From positions 1 through 45,818 of the forward strand of contig NZ_WFKI01000020.1 in the NCBI RefSeq assembly GCF_009208055.1: a stretch of 45,818 nucleotides of DNA, written 5' to 3'. Source of the stretch: Poseidonibacter ostreae (lineage in GTDB: Bacteria; Campylobacterota; Campylobacteria; Campylobacterales; Arcobacteraceae). The translations under genes were made by a program, and so were the position numbers. The notes beneath the pieces are model-generated. The model had not been told where the DNA came from, ran no database searches, and saw only the letters and a list, made by a program, of their open reading frames with translations. Shown in pieces: positions 1 to 7,041 of the stretch (the first letter of the stretch is position 1; each line of letters opens with the position of its first letter).

Positions 1-7
1 TATAAAA

Positions 8-385
8 TCAATTATCTAACAAGTAAGTTTTAACACTTTGCTTTATTAAAGCAGGTGTTTTAACACCAAGTTCTCTTTCTTGAATTTCATCATCTTTAAA
101 ATATATTAAAGTGGGAATTACCCTGACACTAAACTCTTTTGCTAAACTTTTTTGTTTATCGATATCAACTTTATAAATCACTACATCATCTTGCTTGTTT
201 TTATTATAGATTGTTAAGCTTTCACCTAAAGCCTTACAAGCTCCTCAAGTTTGCGAATAAAAGTCTAAGATTACCTTTTTACCAATTGTTTTCTCTTCAA
301 AATTTTCTTGAGTTAAATCTTCAAAGGCAAAAAGTATACTATTCAAAAAAAATAAAGAGACTAAAACTAGTAGTTTAATTTTCAT
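8..385 (-). CDS. Candidate selenocysteine-containing periplasmic thioredoxin (UxxC)
   Basis: Read from the ATG at 385 to the TGA at 10-8, this is one open frame of 125 residues interrupted only by a TGA at 247-245 (codon 47). Residues 1-20 are a signal peptide (M-K-I-K, a hydrophobic run, ending near L-F-A). The sequence around codon 47 is D-F-Y-S-Q-T-[UGA]-G-A-C-K, so UGA sits where thioredoxins carry the first Cys of CxxC, and the second Cys (C50) is kept. The cis-proline loop V-I-P-T has Pro91, 44 residues after codon 47, the same spacing as C32 to P76 in E. coli thioredoxin. A SECIS-like hairpin follows the UGA (211-239). An AAAAGGA ribosome-binding site lies 5 nt before the ATG. Inference: an exported thiol/selenol oxidoreductase. 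The alternative is a single-base nonsense mutation of a TGT/TGC codon, but the frame is otherwise intact on both sides. No sel genes are in this window. Confidence 0.8.
211..239 (-). promoter_or_regulatory. Candidate bacterial SECIS hairpin
   Basis: On the minus strand, UUGUAAGGCUUU pairs with AAAGCUUAACAA around the loop AGGUG (223-227). Of 12 positions, ten are Watson-Crick pairs, one is G-U and one is an A-A mismatch. The loop begins after exactly 17 nt following the UGA at 247-245. Bacterial SECIS elements are short hairpins directly downstream of the UGA, with a G among the first two loop bases; the E. coli fdhF element, as I recall it, has an AGGU-containing loop also starting 17 nt after UGA. 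This would be the SelB-binding site that lets UGA be read as selenocysteine. It differs from fdhF in lacking the single bulged U in the stem. Confidence 0.72.
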
Positions 386-443
386 ATGAGTCCTTTTATA
401 TTATGATTAATAATTATAACAATTTTTCACTAAAGGATTAAAT

Positions 444-1253
444 ATGAAACCTTTACCTCTTTTTTTACTATTCTTTTTATCACTAAATTTTTTTGCAAAA
501 GAAATACATATTGCTAGATTTGAGTATAAAAATGAAATATATTATGGTCAAATAAACAATGACTATATCCAAGCATTAGATTCAAATATCTATAAAAGTT
601 TAAAACCAGTTGGCGAGAAAATCCCAATTAACAAAGTTAAGTTTTTACTACCTACTAAAGCTCAAAATGTATTTGCAGTTGGAATGAACTTTGCAAGTCA
701 TCTCTCATCTGCTTCAAATATGCCACCGCCTTTGTTTTTTAAATCACCCTCTTCTTTAATTTTAAGTGAAGAAACTATTGTCTTACCAAAAGATTCAACA
801 AATGTACATTTTGAGGGAGAATTAGTTTTAGTAATTGGTAAAAAAGCAAAAAATGTTTCTATTAAAGATGCAAAAGATTATATTTTTGGTGTGACAGTTG
901 GAAATGATTTAACTGAAAGAAATTGGCAAGGAAGTGATTTACAATGGATGAGAGCAAAAGCATCAGATGGCTTTGGACCAATTGGCTCAACAATAGCTCT
1001 TGGAGTTGATTATAATAATCTATTATTAACAACAAAACTCAATGGTAAGATTGTACAACAAGAAAATACAAAATATATGATTCATAAACCCTCAAAAGTT
1101 GTAAGTTATTTAAGTCAGTACTTTACACTAATGCCTGGAGATTTAATATATATGGGAACACCAGGAAGAACACAAAGTTTATCAAATAAAGATATAGTAT
1201 CTGTAGAGATTGAGAAAGTTGGAAAAGTTACTAATAGAATATCTACAAAATAA
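444..1253 (+). CDS. Fumarylacetoacetate hydrolase family protein with N-terminal signal sequence
   Basis: A 269-residue protein of the FAH/HpcE fold, a family of Mg-dependent hydrolases and decarboxylases of beta-diketo and 2-oxo acids. Visible family residues are the N-F-A-S-H segment (His86, family N-Y-x-x-H), the metal-binding Glu124 and Glu126 in H-F-E-G-E-L, Asp155 in G-N-D-L-T, Lys172 in M-R-A-K, and the C-terminal G-D-L-I-Y-M-G-T-P-G. Residues 1-18 are strongly hydrophobic after a single Lys and look like a Sec signal peptide; most family members are cytosolic. The start has AAAGGATTAAAT just upstream. It diverges from the selenothioredoxin with a 58-nt gap that must hold both promoters. 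The substrate cannot be told from sequence. Confidence 0.85.
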   Translation: MKPLPLFLLFFLSLNFFAKEIHIARFEYKNEIYYGQINNDYIQALDSNIYKSLKPVGEKIPINKVKFLLPTKAQNVFAVGMNFASHLSSASNMPPPLFFKSPSSLILSEETIVLPKDSTNVHFEGELVLVIGKKAKNVSIKDAKDYIFGVTVGNDLTERNWQGSDLQWMRAKASDGFGPIGSTIALGVDYNNLLLTTKLNGKIVQQENTKYMIHKPSKVVSYLSQYFTLMPGDLIYMGTPGRTQSLSNKDIVSVEIEKVGKVTNRISTK

Positions 1254-1312
1254 GAACCTATTTTTAAGTATCATATAGTAAAATACACAAAATTTAAATA
1301 GGTATTAAAAAT

Positions 1313-2173
1313 ATGAATAAACAGACTATTGCATATCAAGGTGTAGGTGGGGCTTACTCTCATCTTTCTTGTAAAAATGTATTTCCACAAGCCCAAACAA
1401 TCGCTTGTCAATCGTTTAAAGAAGCTATGTATTTAGTTGAAACTGGCGTTGCTAATTTTGCTATGATTCCAGTTGAAAACTCAACAGCAGGAAGAGTTGA
1501 AGAGATTTATAGATTAATTCCTAAAATGGAATTAACTATTATTGATGAGCATTTTGAACCTATTAAACACTGTTTACTAGGTCTTAAAGATTCAACTCTT
1601 AGAGATATAAAATATGTGTCATCTCATCCTCAAGCACTTGCTCAATGTCTTGGGAATATCACAAAAATGAATATACAAGCAATCGCAAAGTTTGATACAG
1701 CAGGTGCTGCACAAGAACTAACTCATATGAAAGATAAAGCACATGCAGCAATTGCTTCAAGTTTATCAGCAGAACTTTATAATTTAAATATTTTAGATGA
1801 TAACTTTGGGGATCATCATGGAAATACTACAAGGTTCTTAATACTTGGTAAAAATAATGAAATACCTGAATATATTGAAAATGAAAAATATATTACATCT
1901 TTAGTTTTTGAAGTAAGAGATATTCCATCTGCTTTATATAAAGCATTAGGTGGTTTTGCTACAAATGGAGTAAATCTTATTAAACTTGAAAGTTACTCTA
2001 TTCCAGGTACTATGAATGCTAGTCAATTTCATATAGATATTGATGGACATATAAGTGAAAAAAGAATGCAATTTGCAATTGAAGAGTTAAAGTTTTTTGC
2101 AAAAGATATGAAGCAATTAGGTATATATAAAAGAGATTCTTATAGAGATATAATGGAAACTTTTAAAAATTAA
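1313..2173 (+). CDS. pheA: Prephenate dehydratase
   Basis: Converts prephenate to phenylpyruvate in phenylalanine synthesis, in the cytoplasm. The dehydratase domain covers about residues 4-180, starting with A-Y-Q-G-V-G-G-A-Y-S and including the P-V-E-N-S-T-A-G segment and the catalytic T-R-F motif (Thr173-Arg174-Phe175). An ACT domain follows (about 193-275), with I-P-S-A-L-Y-K-A-L and N-L-I-K-L-E-S, the part that normally binds phenylalanine for feedback inhibition. There is no N-terminal chorismate mutase domain, so the enzyme is monofunctional and chorismate mutase must be encoded elsewhere. An 8-bp inverted repeat (1256-1263 and 1296-1303) brackets a TATAGT -10-like sequence in the leader. 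Confidence 0.93.
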   Translation: MNKQTIAYQGVGGAYSHLSCKNVFPQAQTIACQSFKEAMYLVETGVANFAMIPVENSTAGRVEEIYRLIPKMELTIIDEHFEPIKHCLLGLKDSTLRDIKYVSSHPQALAQCLGNITKMNIQAIAKFDTAGAAQELTHMKDKAHAAIASSLSAELYNLNILDDNFGDHHGNTTRFLILGKNNEIPEYIENEKYITSLVFEVRDIPSALYKALGGFATNGVNLIKLESYSIPGTMNASQFHIDIDGHISEKRMQFAIEELKFFAKDMKQLGIYKRDSYRDIMETFKN

Positions 2174-2191
2174 ATATTAGGAAAGAAGTAA

Positions 2192-2425
2192 ATGTACAAT
2201 CCAATCTCATGTGAATTTTTTGATCAATTAAATGTTGCAATGCAAAGAAAAATCCCTTCAACTATTGTCTATTTAAAAGATGAAGAACAAAAAGAAACTT
2301 TAAAAGGAATTGTAAAAACTATGGAAGTAATAGATGGTATAGAGTTCATGGTTTTAGATTCCAATGTGAAAATAAGATTAGATACAGTTCTTACTTTCAA
2401 TGGAAAAAGACATAAAGAAGAATAA
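2192..2425 (+). CDS. Rof-like protein (Rho-binding antiterminator family)
   Basis: A 77-residue cytoplasmic protein resembling the Rof family: the start Y-N-P-I-S-C-E-F-F-D-Q-L parallels the family pattern Y-x-P-I-x-C-D-x-Y-D-x-L, and the end K-I-R-L-D-T-V-L-T-F parallels the R-L-D-x-I segment of the small Sm-like barrel. In E. coli, Rof binds Rho and reduces Rho-dependent termination; the same role here is inference from fold similarity. A GGAAAG ribosome-binding site precedes the ATG. It lies 18 nt behind pheA and is probably co-transcribed with it. The convergent NYN gene ends 14 nt away, with only a weak 6-bp hairpin (2427-2446) between them. Confidence 0.7.
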   Translation: MYNPISCEFFDQLNVAMQRKIPSTIVYLKDEEQKETLKGIVKTMEVIDGIEFMVLDSNVKIRLDTVLTFNGKRHKEE

Positions 2426-2439
2426 AAGACTATTTAAAA

Positions 2440-3159
2440 CTAGTCTCTTATTCTTATATAAATATGAACATTATCTGAATCATCATTAAATTTTCTTTCA
2501 TCAATTAAAATATAGTTTAAATCTCTAATTAATTTTCCTAACTTATCATAACCATAATTTCTAGGGTCGAAAGAAGGATGCTTTTTATTTATATATGCTC
2601 CTAAATTTGAAAGTCTTGCCCATCCATCATCTTTAGATACTGCATTTATTGCTGAAATAATAATAGGCCTTAATTCAGTATTATTAGCCTCTTCAACTTC
2701 TACAGTATCAGTATCTTTTTTCTCTCGTAAAATCTCGGTAAATACAAACTTATCACAAGCAGCGATAAAAGCTTCAGGAGTCTTTTTTTCACCAAAACCA
2801 TATACTATCAAACCTGATTCACGAATTCTTGTAGCAAGTCTTGTAAAGTCACTATCAGAGGAAATTAGACAAAAGCCATCTAAAGAGTTTTCATGTAAAA
2901 TATCCATTGCATCAATAATTAATGAAGCATCTGTTGCGTTTTTACCTTGTGTATAAGAGAATTGTTGAATAGGTTGAATAGCATGCGAATTTAAATGCTC
3001 TTTCCACTGCTTTAGATTTGGAGTTGTCCAATCACCATAAGCTCTTTTTATACTTGCAACTCCAAACTTTGCTACTTCTGCAAGTAGTTCTGCAACTACA
3101 GAAGCTTGAGCATTATCTGCATCAATTAGTACAGCTAGTTTCATTGTTTTATCTCGCAT
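2440..3159 (-). CDS. NYN domain and OST-HTH/LOTUS domain protein
   Basis: A 239-residue protein. About residues 6-145 form a NYN (PIN-like) nuclease domain: A-V-L-I-D-A-D-N-A gives the first acidic cluster, T-D-A-S-L-I-I-D-A-M-D the second, and S-S-D-S-D-F-T-R-L the third, the pattern of metal-binding aspartates in this fold. About residues 162-235 match an OST-HTH/LOTUS RNA-binding domain. Family knowledge suggests a single-stranded RNA nuclease or RNA-linked protein; no substrate is known to me. The start at 3159 has AAGGA 7 nt upstream; the ATG at 3144 is a less likely alternative. Confidence 0.85.
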   Translation of the reverse strand: MRDKTMKLAVLIDADNAQASVVAELLAEVAKFGVASIKRAYGDWTTPNLKQWKEHLNSHAIQPIQQFSYTQGKNATDASLIIDAMDILHENSLDGFCLISSDSDFTRLATRIRESGLIVYGFGEKKTPEAFIAACDKFVFTEILREKKDTDTVEVEEANNTELRPIIISAINAVSKDDGWARLSNLGAYINKKHPSFDPRNYGYDKLGKLIRDLNYILIDERKFNDDSDNVHIYIRIRD

Positions 3160-3226
3160 TATTATCCTTATATTCTATACATATTACGACATCTTATCTA
3201 GATAAATGTTAGTTTATACTTCAAAT

Positions 3227-3456
3227 TTACCATTTAGGATGAAATTCAACTCTTGTACCATCATCAGTTGTATACTCTTCCAAAGAGTTTTCTTTTGCCT
3301 GAATTACAATATATATAATTGTCTCATCAGAAGAATTACGTATACCTCTTATACCTTCAGGCCCAACTATTATTACACTACCCTCTTTTATATCAATAAC
3401 TTTTCCATCTACTTGAAAAAACCAAACCCTTTTAATATAATATATGTCTCTTCATT
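3227..3456 (-). pseudogene. Cupin-domain remnant, frameshifted and lacking its 5' end
   Basis: On the minus strand two adjoining frames together read as a cupin: N-E-E-T-Y-I-I-L-K-G-F-G in one, then F-F-Q-V-D-G-K-V-I-D-I-K-E-G-S-V in another, running to I-R-N-S-S-D-E-T-I and a stop at 3229-3227. The switch falls in a T-run near 3417-3421, where one extra base would restore a single frame. Nothing upstream supplies a start or the first cupin strands; the frame runs back into the end of the CGNR gene. This is best explained as a decayed single-domain cupin. A sequencing error in the homopolymer would fix the shift but not the missing 5' end. Confidence 0.6.
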
Positions 3457-3458
3457 TT

Positions 3459-4037
3459 TTATTCCTTAACTTTTTTTCGTTTACTAAAGCTATTGACTTT
3501 TGACCTATTTCCACAAATATCCATACTACACCATCGTCTAGAGTGATTTTTCGAAGTATCTATAAAATATAAACTGCACTTATGATTATCACATTTTTTT
3601 AGATATTTAAACTTTTCTGAGCTCAAAAGTTTTATAAACTCAATTGCTAAGATCGATAATAATCTATTATGATTTGATGTATTACTAATATATTCTAATA
3701 CATAAATATCATCTTTTATTAGTATTTGAGGGTGTACTGAACTTTTTAATAAAATATTATTACTAACTTTAATCAAATTATCTAAAGAAGAGTTATGCTC
3801 AAGATAGTTTTTAAAACTATCTCTTATTAATTTTCTATAATTCAATATCTCTTCAAAATACTTTTTCTTTTTATCAATACTTAATTCATCAAATTTCTTT
3901 ACTAATCCTACTTTTAAAAACCACTCTTGGACATCAGAATAATTTATTAATAACTCAATAACTTCACTATGTGGAGTATATATAGTATTTATAAAATCTG
4001 TTATGTGATTAGAACCAATAAATAGAAAAGATTTTAT
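3459..4037 (-). CDS. CGNR zinc-finger regulator with ABATE-type N-terminus, apparent AUA start
   Basis: The continuous frame from 4037 codes for about 192 residues. The N-terminus reads F-L-F-I-G-S-N-H-I-T-D-F-I-N-T, like the start of ABATE (DUF1470) domains, and the C-terminus carries the CGNR zinc finger, C-D-N-H-K-C then W-C-S-M-D-I-C-G-N-R. Proteins of this build are thought to be stress- or ligand-responsive transcription regulators. A ribosome-binding site AAGGA stands 6 nt before codon ATA (4037-4035), just where an ATG is expected; no ATG, GTG or TTG lies in frame before the TTG at 3845, which would delete 64 residues and most of the ABATE domain. Either AUA is used or the start was lost by a G-to-A change. 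The partner cupin downstream is broken, which favours decay. Confidence 0.6.
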   Translation of the reverse strand: MKSFLFIGSNHITDFINTIYTPHSEVIELLINYSDVQEWFLKVGLVKKFDELSIDKKKKYFEEILNYRKLIRDSFKNYLEHNSSLDNLIKVSNNILLKSSVHPQILIKDDIYVLEYISNTSNHNRLLSILAIEFIKLLSSEKFKYLKKCDNHKCSLYFIDTSKNHSRRWCSMDICGNRSKVNSFSKRKKVKE

Positions 4038-4090
4038 GACTATTCCTTTTTATTTTTATAATAGCATGAAATAAATTAATATATAATTTT

Positions 4091-4139
4091 AACTAACCTT
4101 CTAAAATTACTTGACAGGTTAGTAAAAAAGTGATAAGAT
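4091..4139 (+). promoter_or_regulatory. Sigma70-type promoter with inverted repeat upstream of the VOC gene
   Basis: TTGACA (4111-4116), a 17-nt spacer and TAAGAT (4134-4139) form a good housekeeping promoter directed at the gene starting at 4186. ACTAACC (4092-4098) and GGTTAGT (4117-4123) form a 7-bp inverted repeat spanning the -35 box, a layout expected of an operator. The neighbouring CGNR protein is a possible regulator; this link is inference. Confidence 0.6.
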
Positions 4140-4185
4140 TTATATTAACTATCTAAACTTATTTAAATGGTTAACAAGGATATAA

Positions 4186-4623
4186 ATGAAAATAGGACAT
4201 ATAGGAATTAATGTAAATAATATGGAGGAATCAAAAGAGTTTTATTTGAAACTTTTTGGATTTGACATTCTTTTTGAGGAGATATTAGAAGATAAAAAAT
4301 ACATTTTTTTAGGAAAAGATAAAGAAATCATCGTAACTTTATGGGAACAATCAGATAAAAAATTTTCAACTTCTACAGCAGGACTTCATCATTTAGCATT
4401 TATAGTAAATTGTGTAGATGAATTAAAAGCCTTTGAAAAAAAATTAGAAGAATATAAAATTACAAAAATTTATAATGGAATAGTAACACATTGTGAGGGC
4501 TCTTCCTCTGGTGGTGTATTTTTTCTAGATCCAAATGGTATAAGATTAGAAGTTTGCATTGCAGAAGGGATTAATGAAAAAAATCAAAGTAATCATAAAC
4601 ATTCATCTTGTGGATTTTTTTAA
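4186..4623 (+). CDS. VOC/glyoxalase superfamily protein
   Basis: A 145-residue protein of the vicinal oxygen chelate fold, two beta-alpha-beta-beta-beta units. The first unit opens with K-I-G-H-I-G-I-N-V-N-N-M and carries E-F-Y-L-K-L-F-G-F; the second has G-L-H-H-L-A-F and F-F-L-D-P-N-G-I-R-L-E-V. His and Glu in these positions usually hold the metal. The family includes glyoxalase I, dioxygenases, epimerases and fosfomycin or bleomycin resistance proteins; the sequence does not separate these. An unusual tail of about 15 residues, rich in His and ending S-S-C-G-F-F, follows the fold and could bind metal. It has its own promoter. Confidence 0.8.
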   Translation: MKIGHIGINVNNMEESKEFYLKLFGFDILFEEILEDKKYIFLGKDKEIIVTLWEQSDKKFSTSTAGLHHLAFIVNCVDELKAFEKKLEEYKITKIYNGIVTHCEGSSSGGVFFLDPNGIRLEVCIAEGINEKNQSNHKHSSCGFF

Positions 4624-4625
4624 AG

Positions 4626-4670
4626 CTTGCTATTATAAAAAATTAAAGTGATTTTTAGAAGAATAGCAAG
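4626..4670. terminator. Convergent hairpin between VOC and EthD genes
   Basis: CTTGCTATT (4626-4634) pairs perfectly with AATAGCAAG (4662-4670) around a 27-nt loop and is followed by ACTTTTATA on the plus strand. It lies between two converging genes. The loop is long and the T-run short, so termination is plausible rather than certain. Confidence 0.4.
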
Positions 4671-4685
4671 ACTTTTATAAAGAGA

Positions 4686-4997
4686 TTAAATTATAATTTC
4701 ACTAATTTGAATTTGGGGCTGTGAATTTGTAAAGTTTGGAATATCTGAAAGTATTTCTTCTGCATGAACTGCAAAGATACTTTGAAAAGCCTCAATAGAA
4801 TCAAATGTCATTTGAGTTATCACTACATATAAAGCAGGAGTTCCTGGTACACCACCAGCTAATCCAAAATCTACTTGTGCATTTTTTAATGCATCACCTA
4901 ATAATTTTGAAACTAAAGGAACATGTTTATTACAGTAATATTCTTTATCAAATACTACATCTTCTGAGTTTGGATACATTACACTTACTTTAATCAT
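4686..4997 (-). CDS. EthD family protein
   Basis: A 103-residue protein with the ferredoxin-like EthD fold: M-I-K-V-S-V-M-Y-P start, then F-D-K-E-Y-Y-C-N-K-H-V-P-L-V with the family His, and F-D-S-I-E-A-F near the C-terminus. Members are small dimeric alpha/beta-barrel proteins, originally found with ethyl tert-butyl ether degradation; most chromosomal members have no assigned function. AGGAAAATATA precedes the ATG. It converges on the VOC gene. Function here is unknown. Confidence 0.75.
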   Translation of the reverse strand: MIKVSVMYPNSEDVVFDKEYYCNKHVPLVSKLLGDALKNAQVDFGLAGGVPGTPALYVVITQMTFDSIEAFQSIFAVHAEEILSDIPNFTNSQPQIQISEIII

Positions 4998-5088
4998 TAT
5001 ATTTTCCTATTTTTGAATTTAAGCAATAAGTAACTTAAGTAAAAAGTTTATCATATGAATATAGCAAGAGTATATATTATTGAAGATT

Positions 5089-5120
5089 TTAGAAGTTGAA
5101 AAATAAAATCCAACTTCTAA
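5089..5120. terminator. Hairpin downstream of adk
   Basis: TTAGAAGTTG (5089-5098) and CAACTTCTAA (5111-5120) form a perfect 10-bp stem with a 12-nt loop, about 18 nt past the adk stop on the minus strand. Neither strand carries a T-run after it, so this is a 3'-end hairpin of uncertain terminating power. Confidence 0.35.
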
Positions 5121-5137
5121 GTTATATATATTTTAGA

Positions 5138-5782
5138 TTATTTAGAAAGTGCAGTAAACATATCAGCAGTTACTTCTGATACATCCTTTGTTCCATCAAG
5201 TTCTACCATAACACCCATTTTTGTATAGAAATCAATAAGTGGTGCTGTTTGGTCATGATATGCACCTAATCTACTTTTAACAGTTTCAGCATTATCATCT
5301 TTTCTAATAATTAATTCTGATTCACAGTAATCACATATATCTTCTTTTTTTGATGGATTAAAATCTACATGGAAAGATGCTCCACAAGAAGAACAAACTC
5401 TTCTACCTGTAATTCTTCCAACAATTAATTCATCTGGAACATTTAAAGAAATTACTTTATCTAAAGAAATATTCATATTAGACATTAATTCACTTAATGC
5501 TTCAGCTTGACCTAGAGTTCTTGGGAAACCATCAAGAATAAAACCTTTTTTACAATCATCTTGGGCTAATCTATCTTTAATAATACCAATGATAGTTGAA
5601 TCAGGAACTAGTTTTCCTGCATCCATAAAGTTCTTAGCTTCCATACCCATATCAGTTTTATCTGCAATTGCTGCTCTTAAAATATCACCTGTAGAGATTT
5701 GAGGGATATCATACTTTTCTATTAAAAATTTAGCTTGTGTACCTTTTCCTGCGCCAGGAGCTCCAAATACCATTAAATTCAT
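5138..5782 (-). CDS. adk: Adenylate kinase (long form with zinc-type LID)
   Basis: Interconverts ATP plus AMP with two ADP in the cytoplasm. The P-loop G-A-P-G-A-G-K-G-T is at residues 7-15, I-S-T-G-D-I-L-R at 29-36 and the AMP-binding D-G-F-P-R-T at 84-89. The LID domain carries four cysteines (C130, C133, C150, C153), the zinc-binding form usual in Gram-positives but also found in some Gram-negatives. The ATG at 5782 is chosen over an in-frame TTG six bases upstream, because AAGGA lies 8 nt before the ATG and would overlap the TTG. Length is 214 residues, normal for the long form. Confidence 0.95.
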   Translation of the reverse strand: MNLMVFGAPGAGKGTQAKFLIEKYDIPQISTGDILRAAIADKTDMGMEAKNFMDAGKLVPDSTIIGIIKDRLAQDDCKKGFILDGFPRTLGQAEALSELMSNMNISLDKVISLNVPDELIVGRITGRRVCSSCGASFHVDFNPSKKEDICDYCESELIIRKDDNAETVKSRLGAYHDQTAPLIDFYTKMGVMVELDGTKDVSEVTADMFTALSK

Positions 5783-5867
5783 GTTCAACTTCCTTGATTT
5801 TCTTTTACGTGATTGTATAAAAAAACTAGTTAATAGTACCTAAGAGATAAAAACTACATACTAAATT

Positions 5868-6626
5868 TTACTCTTTAGCAAACTCTTCTATTTTAGAGGC
5901 AAAATACACAGGACATTCTAACATTGGATAATGTCCTGCTTCTTGACATTCAATAATTTCTAAATCTTTATAATAAGGGAAGAATAGTTTTGTAACTGAT
6001 TTTAATGCAAAAATAGGAAAATCATATTTCCCAACAATTATTTTAATAGGTATTTTTATATTTTCAACTTCTTGTGAAAAATCAGTTTCTAAATACATTT
6101 TCATATACCCAATTCGTGCATTAAGTATTGAGGATTCATATGCCATTTTAATTCTAGATTTAGCCCACGTTTTATTGTGTCTTTTACTTGCACTATAAAC
6201 TATCTCTTCAATTTTATTTTTATTTTCTTTCATTTCATCTATAAGTTTATCTTTTGCAATTTGTGATAATTTTATTCCAGTAGGAGGGATTGGAGTAATA
6301 AGTATAAGTTTTGAAATTCTTGAATCAATAAGTGCAGTTTTTTGTGCAATAAGTGTTGACATTGAGTGTGCAATTAAAACAACATCTTCTAAATCTAGTT
6401 GTGTTATAAGATTTTTAATATCATTAGATGCTTCAACACAAGAATAAACACCTTCAATATCTTTTGATAATCCATAACCACGTAAATCTACAAATACAAA
6501 AGTAAAATCATCTGTATTTAAGTAAGGGAAAATAGGCTCATAATTTTTATAGTTTCCCATTAGTTCATGCAAAACTATTATATTTTTTTTACCCGTTCCA
6601 ATTATTTTATGGCCTAACTTTATCAT
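5868..6626 (-). CDS. Alpha/beta hydrolase
   Basis: A 252-residue hydrolase with the alpha/beta fold. The oxyanion segment L-H-E-L-M-G is near residue 19; the nucleophile is Ser88 in A-H-S-M-S, where the usual G-x-S-x-G has Ala and Ser in place of the glycines; the acid is the Asp in V-G-K-Y-D-F-P; and the base is the His in E-A-G-H-Y-P-M-L-E. There is no signal peptide, so it is probably cytosolic. The family covers esterases, thioesterases, peptidases and C-C bond hydrolases; the substrate is not indicated. It diverges from the small gene at 6760 across a 133-nt gap that should hold both promoters. Confidence 0.8.
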   Translation of the reverse strand: MIKLGHKIIGTGKKNIIVLHELMGNYKNYEPIFPYLNTDDFTFVFVDLRGYGLSKDIEGVYSCVEASNDIKNLITQLDLEDVVLIAHSMSTLIAQKTALIDSRISKLILITPIPPTGIKLSQIAKDKLIDEMKENKNKIEEIVYSASKRHNKTWAKSRIKMAYESSILNARIGYMKMYLETDFSQEVENIKIPIKIIVGKYDFPIFALKSVTKLFFPYYKDLEIIECQEAGHYPMLECPVYFASKIEEFAKE

Positions 6627-6759
6627 TACTATCCTATATATTTATTTGTTTAGCAAAAAGTTTAACATCTAAACTCTTATATATAAATTTAGAAATCGAT
6701 ATAAAAGATGCTTTAAAAATCTTTTAGATACACTTCTTTTAGACCTAATGGAGTAAGTA

Positions 6760-7014
6760 ATGCAAAGAGATAAACAAATAGAACAAATATTTGATAGCAT
6801 AAGAAAAGTAGCTTTTTATGTAGGACATGGAAAGTATAATGATTATATGACTACAGATGAAGTTTTTAAAATCAAAGCAACACTAGAAAAAATACTAGAA
6901 AGTGAAAAAGAGTATGAAGAAGCAAATACAGATAAAGAAAAAGAGCTTATTTATGAAAAAATAGCTGTATTTAAAACTTTTACTGTAAAAGATTTTATTA
7001 ATTTTGACATATAA
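6760..7014 (+). CDS. Small conserved-type protein of unknown function
   Basis: An 84-residue soluble, highly charged, helix-rich protein without Cys, signal peptide or membrane segment. The middle (about 40-70) is a Glu/Lys-rich helix likely to form a coiled coil. GGAG is placed 7 nt before the ATG. The gene sits 27 nt ahead of the MTH1187-type gene and is probably co-transcribed with it. I do not recognise a family. Confidence 0.65.
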   Translation: MQRDKQIEQIFDSIRKVAFYVGHGKYNDYMTTDEVFKIKATLEKILESEKEYEEANTDKEKELIYEKIAVFKTFTVKDFINFDI

Positions 7015-7041
7015 TTTGATAAAAAAACAAAGGAGAAAACA

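Noticed and set aside
139..378. Plus-strand 79-codon ORF over the thioredoxin gene
   Set aside because: It is the antisense shadow of the thioredoxin frame; its translation is low-complexity and lacks a ribosome-binding site.
3018..3469. Plus-strand ORFs across the NYN start and the cupin remnant
   Set aside because: Antisense to a well-supported protein and to readable cupin sequence; no ribosome-binding sites.
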